NCBI GenBank assembly: GCA_949751835.1
Contig: CATKHK010000012.1
Coordinates: 310,001 to 374,000, forward strand
Source: Blepharisma japonicum
Lineage: Eukaryota > Ciliophora > Heterotrichea > Heterotrichida > Blepharismidae
Length of the DNA stretch: 64,000 nucleotides
Direction of reading: 5' to 3'
Position 1 is the first letter of the stretch, and each line of letters begins with the position of its first letter. Shown here piece by piece: positions 46,075 through 55,807 of the stretch. The notes beneath the pieces were generated by a model, which worked only from the letters and a program-made list of their open reading frames with translations, was not told the DNA's origin and made no database searches. The translations under genes and the position numbers were made by a program.

Positions 46075-46731
46075 ATGATAAAGCGGGGAATACCAGCAAT
46101 AGATATTTTAGTCTGTACATCATGCCTAGGTGATCTCTTTGCTTCAGTTTATCAATGCAGCAAAGGGCACTCATTCTGCGAATCCTGTCACAGTGAAGAT
46201 GTAAATTGCCATCTCTGTAAAACTCCAATATTGTCAATCAGAAATCGCGTCATTGAAGAAATCACTTCTGAAATCGCGATACCCTGCAAGTGAAAGCAAT
46301 GTAAAGATGCTTTCCCCTGCAAAGATATTGTATCCCACGAAAGAACATGCAAATTCAAAGCAATTCAGTGCAGTTTATGTTGAGGCTTTGTAACTTTTCC
46401 TCCTGATCTCATCGTGAAGCACATTGAATCAGTTCACAAAGTTAAATTCAGAGTAAAAACCCAGCCTATCAAAATAAAAAACATTAAAACAAAGAAAAAA
46501 GAGAAAGGGTTGAAGATTGGTGATAATTTTGTATTACTAAGGGTCCTAAAATCTGAAGATAATCACATTTACGTGACATTTCAAACATTAGACTATCAAC
46601 TGAAATCAATCAGGACAGTAGCCAAATTATTCGATCAAATCATGACAGTGTATGGAGGAGAGCCCCATTTGATTTGGTCTGGAAGCATTACGGATGACTT
46701 GAATGTTGTGCTTATATGTGATAATCTTTAA
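46075..46731 (+). CDS. SIAH-type RING E3 ubiquitin ligase
   Basis: 218 residues from ATG to TAA, with TGA as Trp after CK at residue 72. The RING uses Cys14, Cys17, Cys28, His32, Cys35, Cys38, Cys45 and Cys48 (CTSCLGDLFASVYQC, GHSFCESC, CHLC). This is followed by the paired SIAH zinc fingers (AIPCKWKQCKDAFPCKD, CKFKAIQCSLCW, VKHIESVH) and a shorter substrate-binding-like beta region ending GSITDDLNVVLICDNL. SIAH proteins ubiquitinate partners through the C-terminal domain. The C-terminal domain is reduced compared with animal SIAH, so the partner set may differ. It is followed after 16 bases by the Sel1 gene on the same strand. Confidence 0.85.
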
Positions 46732-46747
46732 TAAATAAAATTATAAA

Positions 46748-47227
46748 ATGCAAGATTATGGCTCAGTTAATTTAAGTGAATGCATTGAAATGTGTGTAGA
46801 TAACTGGTTTGAAGACAACAGAGAAGAGTCTGAAAAAGGCCACACTGAAGCGATGCTGATTTATTCGCAGCTGCTTTTTCATGGAAGCAGAAATCGAGAC
46901 CCAGACATTCGTCAAGCTATATATTGGCTCAGGAAAGCTTGCAAAACTAGCCCGGAAGCAGCGTTTAGATTAGGAAGATTATATCAAAAAGGAAAATACA
47001 TAGAACAAGATTTGGAAAAGGCTTATTTTTATTATAAATTGGCAACTGTGTTCAGATGTAAGTGTGGAAATCAAAAAGAAGCATACCATACAAATCAAGT
47101 TAGCAACGTCCATCCATGCTATCCATACGAAGCCACAGAAACAATAAACAGTCTTCCTCTCACAAACTCAGCAAAAAAGAAATGTGAGACAAATTTTAAT
47201 AATTGGAGATCATCCAGTCTAAAATAA
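46748..47227 (+). CDS. Sel1-repeat protein
   Basis: 159 residues from ATG 46748 to TAA. Sel1-like repeats appear at about 30-100: GHTEAMLIYSQLLFHGS, IRQAIYWLRKACKTSPEAAF, RLGRLYQKGKYIEQDLEKAY. They form a small alpha-helical scaffold that binds partners. There is no signal peptide or membrane anchor. It sits 16 bases after the SIAH-like gene; such close spacing without an operon is typical of compact ciliate genomes, but co-expression with the ligase is possible. Confidence 0.8.
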   Translation: MQDYGSVNLSECIEMCVDNWFEDNREESEKGHTEAMLIYSQLLFHGSRNRDPDIRQAIYWLRKACKTSPEAAFRLGRLYQKGKYIEQDLEKAYFYYKLATVFRCKCGNQKEAYHTNQVSNVHPCYPYEATETINSLPLTNSAKKKCETNFNNWRSSSLK

Positions 47228-47455
47228 ATTAATGTTCTACTATTAAATAAATTAATAAAGCTTTATATTAATCATTTTCAAATAAATTTAAGAAAGGCTA
47301 AAATCCATTCGGATAATTTCAATTAAATTAATTGTAATAAAATCTAGTAGCAGCTTTACCTTCAGAAATATATCTTATTGCAAGCTTTTTAGTTAAACAA
47401 TGCGATAATTATTTATTTTGTGTAAATTTAAGACATTATGGCTTACTTAGCAGAT

Positions 47456-47875
47456 TTACGTATTTTTATTTTCATCTTGCTGAACTGGCATCTGAGAGGC
47501 TTTTTCAAAATACTTGAAATAATAAAATTCACTTAATTCGTTGAATTTTCTTGACGGATATCAAAATTGATTATAAAATCAAGGAATAAGTCCGATTGAT
47601 CCAAAAATAAAATATTGCTGAAACTTAGGATAATTTATAAACTTCTTCCTTAAAAGAATAAATGCTATACCAACTGGGATTATTAATATTTTGGATTTTA
47701 CCTCGTTTACCTTTAAGTAGTAGTCAAATAATTCAGAATCTTCTTTGGTCATAATATTCTTATAGTCTTCTTCAATCCTTTTAAGGACAATTTTCCTATT
47801 TATGTCTTCTTGGTATGCAGCTTGCCAATAAATAAGCTCTCTTTTATGGCATTCTATATCCAGTGGAGTGCTCAT
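47456..47875 (-). CDS. Small membrane protein, unknown
   Basis: 139 residues from ATG 47875 to TAA 47456, continuing through two TGA codons past a standard-code stop. The N-terminal half is charged and helical (YWQAAYQEDINRKIVLKRIE). Two hydrophobic segments follow (ILIIPVGIAFILL and YFIFGSIGLIPWF). The C-terminus is polar. I do not recognise the family; size and layout would suit a small mitochondrial or ER membrane protein. Confidence 0.65.
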
Positions 47876-48239
47876 AATCTTAATTTGATAGAATTAAATT
47901 ATAATAAAATAAATGGAGCCTTAAAAATTCATAACTAATTAAATTTATGGGCAAAATTTTATACAATCTTTATAAAAAATAAGATTATTCAATATACTGA
48001 TGAAAAGAAATAAACTTAAAATTAATTCCTTTATTTTTCTAATCAACCATGACAGATAAGTTCACAAATAAAGATTTTTAAGTTATAAGATCCTTATAAA
48101 AAATTTTAGAAAAAGAAATTCTAAATGCTCCCATTTTTTTAATTGTTGATGTTCTCGTAACTTATTTTTGAAATTATCAGATCTTAAATTAATCTAATAT
48201 CGACAAAGCTGTCAAAATTAATGAACAATAAATAAATAT
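47876..48239. other. Divergent promoter region
   Basis: 364 bases of AT-rich DNA between two divergent start codons. No gene or recognised site. Confidence 0.5.
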
Positions 48240-48713
48240 ATGGAGTATCAAAGTTATTTCGACGACTGGGAATTTGAAAACCAGAGCAAGGGGTTCCCTC
48301 AGCATGAGCATTTCGGCTCTTTTGTCAACCTTCTATGCGATATGGATCAATATTTGGAATCTTCCATTCCTTCAGATATTTTAAAACTGGATCCAGAAGA
48401 CATCCCTATATGCGATCCAGTAATAATTGTACAAAACGACACAAAACCAAATGAAAATGACACAAAACCGAGTGAAACAGCAGTAAAGCTGGATATCACT
48501 CAAATCCCATTGAAAGCAGAGAAGCTCTCTTTTCAGGAAAGGAAGGAAAAAGTGGAGAAATTCTTGGCAAAAAGAAGAAAAAGGCCTTGGCATAAAAAGT
48601 TTGACTACAGCGGGAGACGAAGAGTTGCTGAAAAAAGATTAAGAATTAAAGGGAGATTTATCTCCAAAGAGCAAGCAAAAGTGCTTGGATTAGATAAAAT
48701 CCAACCTTTCTAA
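48240..48713 (+). CDS. CCT-domain protein 1
   Basis: 157 residues. The C-terminal part is a CCT motif: RKEKVEKFLAKRRKRPWHKK, FDYSGRRRVAEKRLRIKGRF. This follows the pattern of CONSTANS/CO-like/TOC1 proteins (R-x5-Y/F-x-EKRK..K.I.Y..R...A..R.R.KGRF), in which the motif binds NF-Y-type partners and DNA and gives nuclear import. The first 90 residues are acidic and could activate transcription. No B-box or response-regulator domain is present. A paralog lies at 52840-53466. It is probably nuclear; target genes are unknown. Confidence 0.85.
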   Translation: MEYQSYFDDWEFENQSKGFPQHEHFGSFVNLLCDMDQYLESSIPSDILKLDPEDIPICDPVIIVQNDTKPNENDTKPSETAVKLDITQIPLKAEKLSFQERKEKVEKFLAKRRKRPWHKKFDYSGRRRVAEKRLRIKGRFISKEQAKVLGLDKIQPF

Positions 48714-48886
48714 TTGCATGACCAAGACTAACAAAATGTAAATAAATATATATATAATTTTTATTTTGAAAAAATTAATCAAAAATTTAGGCAATTAGTT
48801 GAAGGTCGATATAGAGCAAAAAAGAAGTTAGCCATATTTAAAAAAAATTTTGAATCCAAGTAAATAAAAGATTTGAACATTTTACA

Positions 48887-50359
48887 TTACTCAATTTTAG
48901 AGAGAACGATATTTGTGAATTCCTCAATATCAATCTGCCCATCTCCATTTTTATCGACTTGATCTAAAACTTGTGCCCATACTCGATCATCACTTGCTTC
49001 TGCTTCTAGAGCTCTTTTGAGCTCTGCTAGTGATATTGTTCCACTGCCATCCTTGTCAAACATATGAAAAGCATATCTCAAATTTTCAGTTGAAAGCATA
49101 ACTCTACTATCAATTGAAGCTTTTAAAAATTCTGTATAATCAATGAAGCCACTGTTGTCTGTATCTACTTCTGACATGATTTTATTTACTTCTAGTTCAG
49201 CTTCTGCAGGGCTCATTACAATTGAGTATTGCTGAAGTAGTTCTTGTCTACTTAGCCTTCCATCACCATTTAAATCCATAGCTCGGAAAACTTCTCTTAA
49301 AGCTTTCGTATCTTTTGATGAAAGACATTGAGAAGTAATAAATGTATGCACTGCATCCCTAAGTGTATTTGTTGAATGAAATGACTTTAAATTTGAGAGA
49401 ACCAAATGAATTAATTCTTCATTAGGAGGTAATATTTCTGATCTTCTTACAATTCATGAATGAGAATGTGCTTCTTGAGCTGAGATTCGTCGCTTTTGTG
49501 GACATAAAAGCTTTCTAATAAGATCTTTTGCTGGAGCTGAAATTTGAGGCCATGGGTCTTCTTCCAAGCTATAAACTCCAGTCTTTACTTTTTCCAAAAT
49601 TTCATCATTATTTTTCCCTGCAAACGGAGGTTTCCCAGAAAGCAAAATATAAAGTATTACACCACAGCTTCAAAGGTCACATTTTTCATTATATTCTCCT
49701 GAAATCACTTCAGGTGCCATATAGTATGAAGTTCCTACTTGCCCCGATATCATTTTCTTTCCATAGAAATTCCTAGCTGACCCAAAATGATGTACTTTTA
49801 TGCTCAAAATCTCATGCTTTTCTTCTAATAAAATGTTTTCAGGCTTTAAATTCCTATGCATTATGTGATGCTCATGCATATATGCAACTGCAGCAAATAA
49901 TTGCTCCATTACCTGTGCTGATTTCTGCTCATCAAAGCTTGGTCTTCTTAATAACTCTGTAAATAGATCTCCTCCTTTACAATACTCCATTACTAAATAA
50001 ATTCGCTTGACTTCTTCAAAAAATTCTAGCATCCTTACAATATTAGGATGGTCTAAAGACTTTAAAATGCTTATTTCTTGCTCAATTGCAAACTTTGAAG
50101 CTTCATTTGTGATCAGATCTTTTCTATAAATTTTTACGACTCTTTTTAAGCTTGTTTCTCGGTTAAAACAAGCATGAAGCATCACAAGTGGCCCTGAGGA
50201 TATAAGCTGTCCAAGTCTATATACATTGTTGAAATGATGCTCATTTTCTTGGACAAATGTGCCAGGCTGCACATTTATTTCGATAATCTGGCTTGATTTC
50301 TCATCTGTGCCATTAGAGCTAGGCTTATTTTTGAATTTCGTAGTGATTGAACACCCCAT
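48887..50359 (-). CDS. Calcium-dependent protein kinase homologue, predicted pseudokinase
   Basis: 490 residues from ATG 50359, crossing TGA codons, one in DLWSCG. Kinase domain about 45-310 followed by four canonical EF-hands (DLNGDGRLSRQE, DTDNSGFIDYTE, DKDGSGTISLAE, DKNGDGQIDIEE), the standard CDPK layout. The N-terminus MGCSITT fits myristoylation and palmitoylation. Lys76 of the VAIK-type motif is kept, but the catalytic loop is HRNLKPEN (Asn170 replaces the catalytic Asp) and the metal-binding DFG is HFG (His191). The glycine loop is also poor (GQLISSGPL). By known kinase chemistry it should be inactive, while Ca2+ sensing is intact. It may act as a Ca2+-regulated scaffold or regulator of an active CDPK. 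Confidence 0.92.
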
Positions 50360-50630
50360 TATATTTTTGTAAATAAAAAATGTACTTGTTTATAATAAAA
50401 TCATAATGAACAAGAGCAGGATTTTTTTCTCGACACTTAAGAGTTTGATAAATTAAAATGTCGGTAAAATTAGATTTAAATGGATTAATTATTTCTGCAA
50501 TAGCCTTTTATTTTATTTGTCAATTTGCCTATATGAGCTATTTAAAAGATAATTATAAAATATTAAACTAGACCTACCCTATAAATATGATCGTTTTATT
50601 AGTGTCTTATCCAATAATTAATTTCAGATT

Positions 50631-52784
50631 ATGAGTGGGGAGGAAATTGATGACAGTGAATATGCTGTTGCAGAATCGCCAGAGCCAAAAGCAAACATGA
50701 AGCCAGCTAAATTTGAAAAAACACCATTAGGTTACATCTTCTCTCTTTACCCGATGATGAAAACGGAAAAAATTGTATCAAAATACATGGAATTGCCTCC
50801 TCTAAACCTTGAAGTTTCGCTAAGTGAATCTCTAAAGCACAGAAAAGCGTTAAAAGGTACTGACAACGGTATATATACAGGAACAATCAACGATAAAAAT
50901 CAAAGACATGGCGTTGGGCTATTAGCTATGAAAGATGGCTCTATTTTTGAAGGCCACTTTGAGAATGGAGCTATAAAAGGATTTGGCAGATTAGTTACTT
51001 TAGCAGCCGATGTCTATGAAGGAGAATTCGAAGGAATCTACTTGAAAGGTGAAGGTATTATTTGTTTTGCAGGTGAAAATAAATTATATAAAGGAGAAGT
51101 CCAGGAAAATGTTCCCCATGGACAAGGAGAAGAAGAAACAGCTACTGAATCTTATAAAGGAGAATTCACAAGAGGCAAAAGAAATGGGTATGGCGAAGTA
51201 ACTTGCACTGATGGAAGCTGATTCAAAGGGCATTTTCTAATGAACAAGCTTGAAGGAAAAGGCACCTATCATGGAGTTAACGGCAATGAATATTCTGGAG
51301 ATTGGTCAAAAAGTAAAGTGCATGGAAAAGGAGTTTACACCTGGCCAGATGGACAGCAATATGAAGGAGAATTCAAAGAAGGATTCAGAGACGGATATGG
51401 GATCATGAGATACCCAGATGGCAGGTGATACCAAGGATACTGGGAAAAAGGAAGACAAGATGGTGTCGGTAAAGAAAAAACTGAATCAGGAATAATTGTG
51501 ACCGGACTTTGAAGATTCGGACAATTAAAAAAGAAATTAGGAGAAAGCAACAGTGAAGCAAGCTCATCTGACACAATGCTGGATGGCATCGAAGATGTCC
51601 CTAGCAATATGAATGATCTTATAAAAAAAGTTGAAGAAATGAGAAAAACGAAAAGAATGAATGAAGACTATGCAAACTCTGACGTCATGACAGATTTAGC
51701 TGATGCTATTGTTGAAACCAGAAATATCAAATATGAACAAATTCATGACAAGAAACGAAAAGAAGTAAAAAAGAAAAAACAAGAGAGAAAGATAGAAACT
51801 AGAAAAGAAAAAAAGAAAAAAAAGCGAATGAGAATGGAAAATGATAAAGAACTCACGCTAACACTAAGTGTTATTAATTTACCTCCAGGATCAGAACAGA
51901 TGTTTGAAAGAGCAATGAAAGCTAGAGAAAATTTGCCACCGTTTAATTACTATGAGCCAGATTTTGATTTGTCTGAGAAAACTGTATTTAGAAATGACTG
52001 GGCTCAAACTGGAGATGATCAATGGTATAGAGGAGAAGTGAACCATAAAAATAATTCTTTTGTTAGAGGAGTGCTCTTGCAAAGTGGAAAAATCTATGAA
52101 GGATATATTTTTGCTGGAAAAAAATGTGGACTTGGAAGACAAATTTCATCAAAAGGGGATATTTATGAAGGATATTGGATAGATAATAAAAAGAATGGAT
52201 TTGGAGTTTTACACTCTAAGACTCAAAATTTAAGCTATACAGGAGAATGGCAAGATAACCAATTTCACGGTGAAGGCATATTAAAGACTGTAGATGCAAA
52301 ATATACAGGAAGCTGGAAAAATAATCAACAGCATGGCTATGGAGAATTGATTTATAATGATGGAAGGATCTTTAAAGGAAATTTCAAAAAAGGAATAATC
52401 AAAGGATATGGAACAATTCTTTGGCAAGACGGGACAGGGTATGCTGGACAGTGGGAAAATGGCGAAATTGTTGGGATTGGAACCAAAGTGACGAAATCCA
52501 TAAAAAAAATCAAAGAAAAGCATAATGAAAAAGAGCTTGAAGAAATTGAAACTGAGTCAAAAGAAGAATCACTCATCCCTGAGCACGATTCAATTCCACA
52601 AGAAGTAAATTCATCATTTCCTGAAGAAGCCAGCTCTCCAGTTTCAGATAAAGAAAATTCATTAGCTCATGAAGAATCCAATTCATCAGATCATGAAGAA
52701 GCCAATTCGCCAGCTGCTGAAGAAGCTAACTCACCAGCTCCTGAAGAAATCCATTTATCAAATCACTCTGAAATCTCTACATAG
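50631..52784 (+). CDS. MORN-repeat protein
   Basis: 717 residues from ATG 50631 to TAG, crossing TGA codons that are Trp within repeats. About ten MORN repeats in two blocks: residues about 80-290 (YTGTINDKNQRHGVGLLAMK, YEGEFKEGFRDGYGIMRYPD) and about 465-620 (YEGYWIDNKKNGFG, YTGEWQDNQFHGEGIL). They are separated by a very basic helical region (KKRKEVKKKKQERKIETRKE). The tail is acidic with repeated EEANSPA-like units. MORN proteins attach to membranes or the cortical cytoskeleton; some are radial spoke or basal body parts. The specific role is unknown. Confidence 0.88.
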
Positions 52785-52839
52785 CCCATCACGAGTTAAA
52801 ATATGCTGATTAATCTTTAAATTTATAAATAATCTAATA

Positions 52840-53466
52840 TTAGCTCTCTTTCTTGATAGGGAGTTGCACATTATTCTTATCATTTTCCAAGCCTCTCAAT
52901 GCTTCAGCTTGAATTTTCGACACAAATCTGCCTCTTATCCTTATTCTGTCGTCAGCAACTCTTTTTCTGCACTCATAGGAGATTTTCTTACAGAAGTTCC
53001 TTCTTTTTCTCTTTTCCAGGTACTTTTCTATCTTTAAATGCCTTTCTTCTATAGTTAGAGTTCCAATTTTAGCAGTCTTCGAGTACATAATTTGAGGCTT
53101 GGGAAGTAGCTGATTTTCATATTTTATATTTTCAGGCTTTTCTCGGGCCGAATTGTCTGAATTAACCATTGGAAAAAATTCAAATGGCTGACTATTAATG
53201 AACCGCTGGATGTCTTGGGCATCAGGTGGTAAAAGAGAGGGATCAAATGAGAAAAATACACTTGGATCGAAAGGGTCTAGGTCTGGGCGTGGAGGAAATA
53301 TTGTTTCCATCATGTCTTCTCTCTTTGGGAAGTCCACATTGTCTGTATCAAAGGACATATTAGCCATGAAAAACTGCTGAAGATCTGGAAGAAAAGATTG
53401 ACCATTTCCTTCTGCATCATTAGCATCTCTCTCGCTCAAAAATATATTGGGGTCAAACATTTTCAA
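52840..53466 (-). CDS. CCT-domain protein 2
   Basis: 208 residues, ATG at 53466, TAA at 52840. The C-terminus has the same CCT motif as the gene at 48240: ERHLKIEKYLEKRKRRNFCK, KISYECRKRVADDRIRIRGR then FVSK. The N-terminal 130 residues are acidic and Phe/Pro-rich (FDPSVFFSFDPSLLPPDAQD), like an activation region, and unlike those of CCT protein 1. Likely a nuclear regulator. Its convergent neighbour, the MORN gene, ends 55 bases away. Confidence 0.85.
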   Translation of the reverse strand: MKMFDPNIFLSERDANDAEGNGQSFLPDLQQFFMANMSFDTDNVDFPKREDMMETIFPPRPDLDPFDPSVFFSFDPSLLPPDAQDIQRFINSQPFEFFPMVNSDNSAREKPENIKYENQLLPKPQIMYSKTAKIGTLTIEERHLKIEKYLEKRKRRNFCKKISYECRKRVADDRIRIRGRFVSKIQAEALRGLENDKNNVQLPIKKES

Positions 53467-55217
53467 TTTAATTATATGCCTTATAATCAGAAATAGGCTG
53501 TTTTAATAAAATCACTTAATTCGGAATTACTGATCTATTTATAAGTTCAAATCTGAAATTATAATTTTGACAATAAAAGATAAAGATTGCTTTAACTTTG
53601 TAATTAAATCAAAGAAAGAGAAAAATTTATTCGAAGTAATTTATTTTCATTTTATAATAGTAAATTCAAAAAGTTTTTTTCGCACATGCATGATATAAAG
53701 CACTATTTTTTTATGATATACTTTGAATATCAATTTTTGCTAAAAAACAATATTTTTTAATTTATTGAAAATTATATGCATGAAATCGTTTATTAAAAAG
53801 GCACTATACATTATAATGAGATTATGATGATAAAGATGGATTATTTTTGAGGGTTATATGAATTTTTTATGATTTAGATATCAAGAATTTATTTTTTACG
53901 TCTAATAAAATAATCTGATTTTTAGAATATTATATTGAATAAACTCCTATAACTATTATTTATTTGAAAATATAAAATATACTCTTAAATTAAAGCCTAG
54001 AACATTAATTTTAGATAGTTAAGTTTTATAAATGCATAAAAATGTTGAAATATAAAATCATGATTTTAGTTAGATTATTTAAACTATAAAATTATTTAAT
54101 GCTCATGATAATAACTTCATGGACAATTTTATCAATAAAGCTGAATAATAATTCAGCAAATTAATTGAAAATCATCATACTTTCTAAATTTTAATTCGAT
54201 ATCTTTGAATATTTATATCTTCAATAATTTTTCTTTTTCCAATCAAAAGGGCAAATTTTATTACAATTATTATTTAAATCATAAGGATGATGAATGCTTT
54301 GTTGAACGGACCTATATGCTTGACTTTATGCATGATTTGTTTCTATAATTTCTTACTATGCAAAAGATAGTCAAATAATTGTTTGATGCACTTTCAAAAT
54401 ATATGAGGTTGCAACTGAATTTATGTTATTGAATTGTTTATCATTTATCTAGTTACCCAAAATATCACTAAATTTTCTAAGCAGGATTCGCTAAATTTGA
54501 TGAATTTTATGATAAGATTAAGTTTCTTTAATAATTATCAAGATTGAGCTTATTTGATTGTTTGCGCAAGAGTTTTGTTGTTAATATTTATTCAATTTAG
54601 TATCTTAAATACTAATTGAAAGTCAAAGTACCGTAAAAAAGTTTCAAATTTTAATACTACATCATAATAATAATTAAATAATTTATTAACTAAAAGAACG
54701 AGATTATAAGTAAATAAATTTATTATTCGATAGCTTTTATCATGAAGGTAGTCTTTATCTTTTTTTAAATTTAATCATTCCCCTTTGGTTAAAATTAAAT
54801 TTATGATAGCACCTCTGTCCTTATATGAGAAAAACTCTTAAAAAGTGTCATTAATTATTTTTTTTGTTTCTATGGATACTAATTCAAGCATAGCCCTCAT
54901 AAGTCTCCCTTGTTAGCCTGTATTGACTCCGACTATGATAAATTATTATGCGATGAAGAGTTCTGAGATAAAGTATGGTAAATTCTCAGTGATGAAGAAA
55001 AGCTATACCAAGAGTAAGCCCTAAAAGCTATAAAAAGAAAGAAATTCTAGAGAATAAATAACTTATTTTTCATCAAAGCCAAGAAGAGCTTAAAAATAAC
55101 GAAAAATAAACGAAATTGAGCCAAAATATAAGAAATAAGAAGTTCGAGGAAATTGTCAAAAGGCACTTAATCATATATAATTGTTGAATCAATTTAAATC
55201 TTGCTTTTATTATTAAA
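53467..55217. other. 1.75-kb gene-poor AT-rich region with a possible relic
   Basis: The largest gap in the window. The first 750 bases are extremely AT-rich and hold nothing I can name. From about 54250 to 55180, one plus-strand frame reads like protein in stretches (DDECFVERTYMLDFMHDLFL; DSDYDKLLCDEEFWDKVW; ILSDEEKLYQE; ALKAIKRKKF) if TGA is Trp, but it is cut by many TAA/TAG codons. Those stops are about as frequent as expected in noncoding DNA. No RNA gene is recognised. Confidence 0.4.
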
Positions 55218-55796
55218 ATGGACGAAAAAGCTCATTTTATTAAACAAGGATTGCCACATGAAGTTCTTGACATATCACTAAGATGCAGACGACAAGCTTT
55301 GTTGCTTATAATATTTTCCATTATTACCTTGATAATTACAATAGCCAACTTAATCACATACACTTATCATAATCTTTATTCATGAATAATCGAATTATTT
55401 ACAAGCCTAGTCGGAATTGCTATCGGAATTTTAGGACTGCATGCAGTGCAGTCTCAAAAGCTGCACATTGTGAAGCGCTACAAATACTGTATCATTATTT
55501 ATGCATTATATTTTATTACAAGCACTATTGCTACCGGCCTTCTTGAATTCATTTCATATTTAATGTCTTCAAGCAATGCTGCTGAAGACGGGATTATAGG
55601 AGTGGCTTTAGGGTTAATCATTGTGGCTGCAATTCCAATATGCTGGTGATGCTCGGTTAGTGCTATTATCTACAATAGGAATTTAGAAAGTTATGAAAGA
55701 AACCCTTATGATGCTGGTATAACGATTGAAAAAGTATCAACAGAAGTAGGAGGATCAAGTCTAAACCCTATACGAGGATCTATGATAAACATCTAA
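55218..55796 (+). CDS. Four-span membrane protein, unknown
   Basis: 192 residues from ATG 55218 to TAA, crossing two TGA codons. There are four hydrophobic segments: ALLLIIFSIITLIITIANLI, LFTSLVGIAIGILGLHA, CIIIYALYFITSTIATGLL and DGIIGVALGLIIVAAIPICW. Both ends are soluble. Four-span topology recalls tetraspanin- or MARVEL-like proteins, but the tetraspanin CCG signature is absent. The gene ends 11 bases from the converging 5-oxoprolinase stop. Confidence 0.7.
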
Positions 55797-55807
55797 TTAA
55801 ATGTAAA

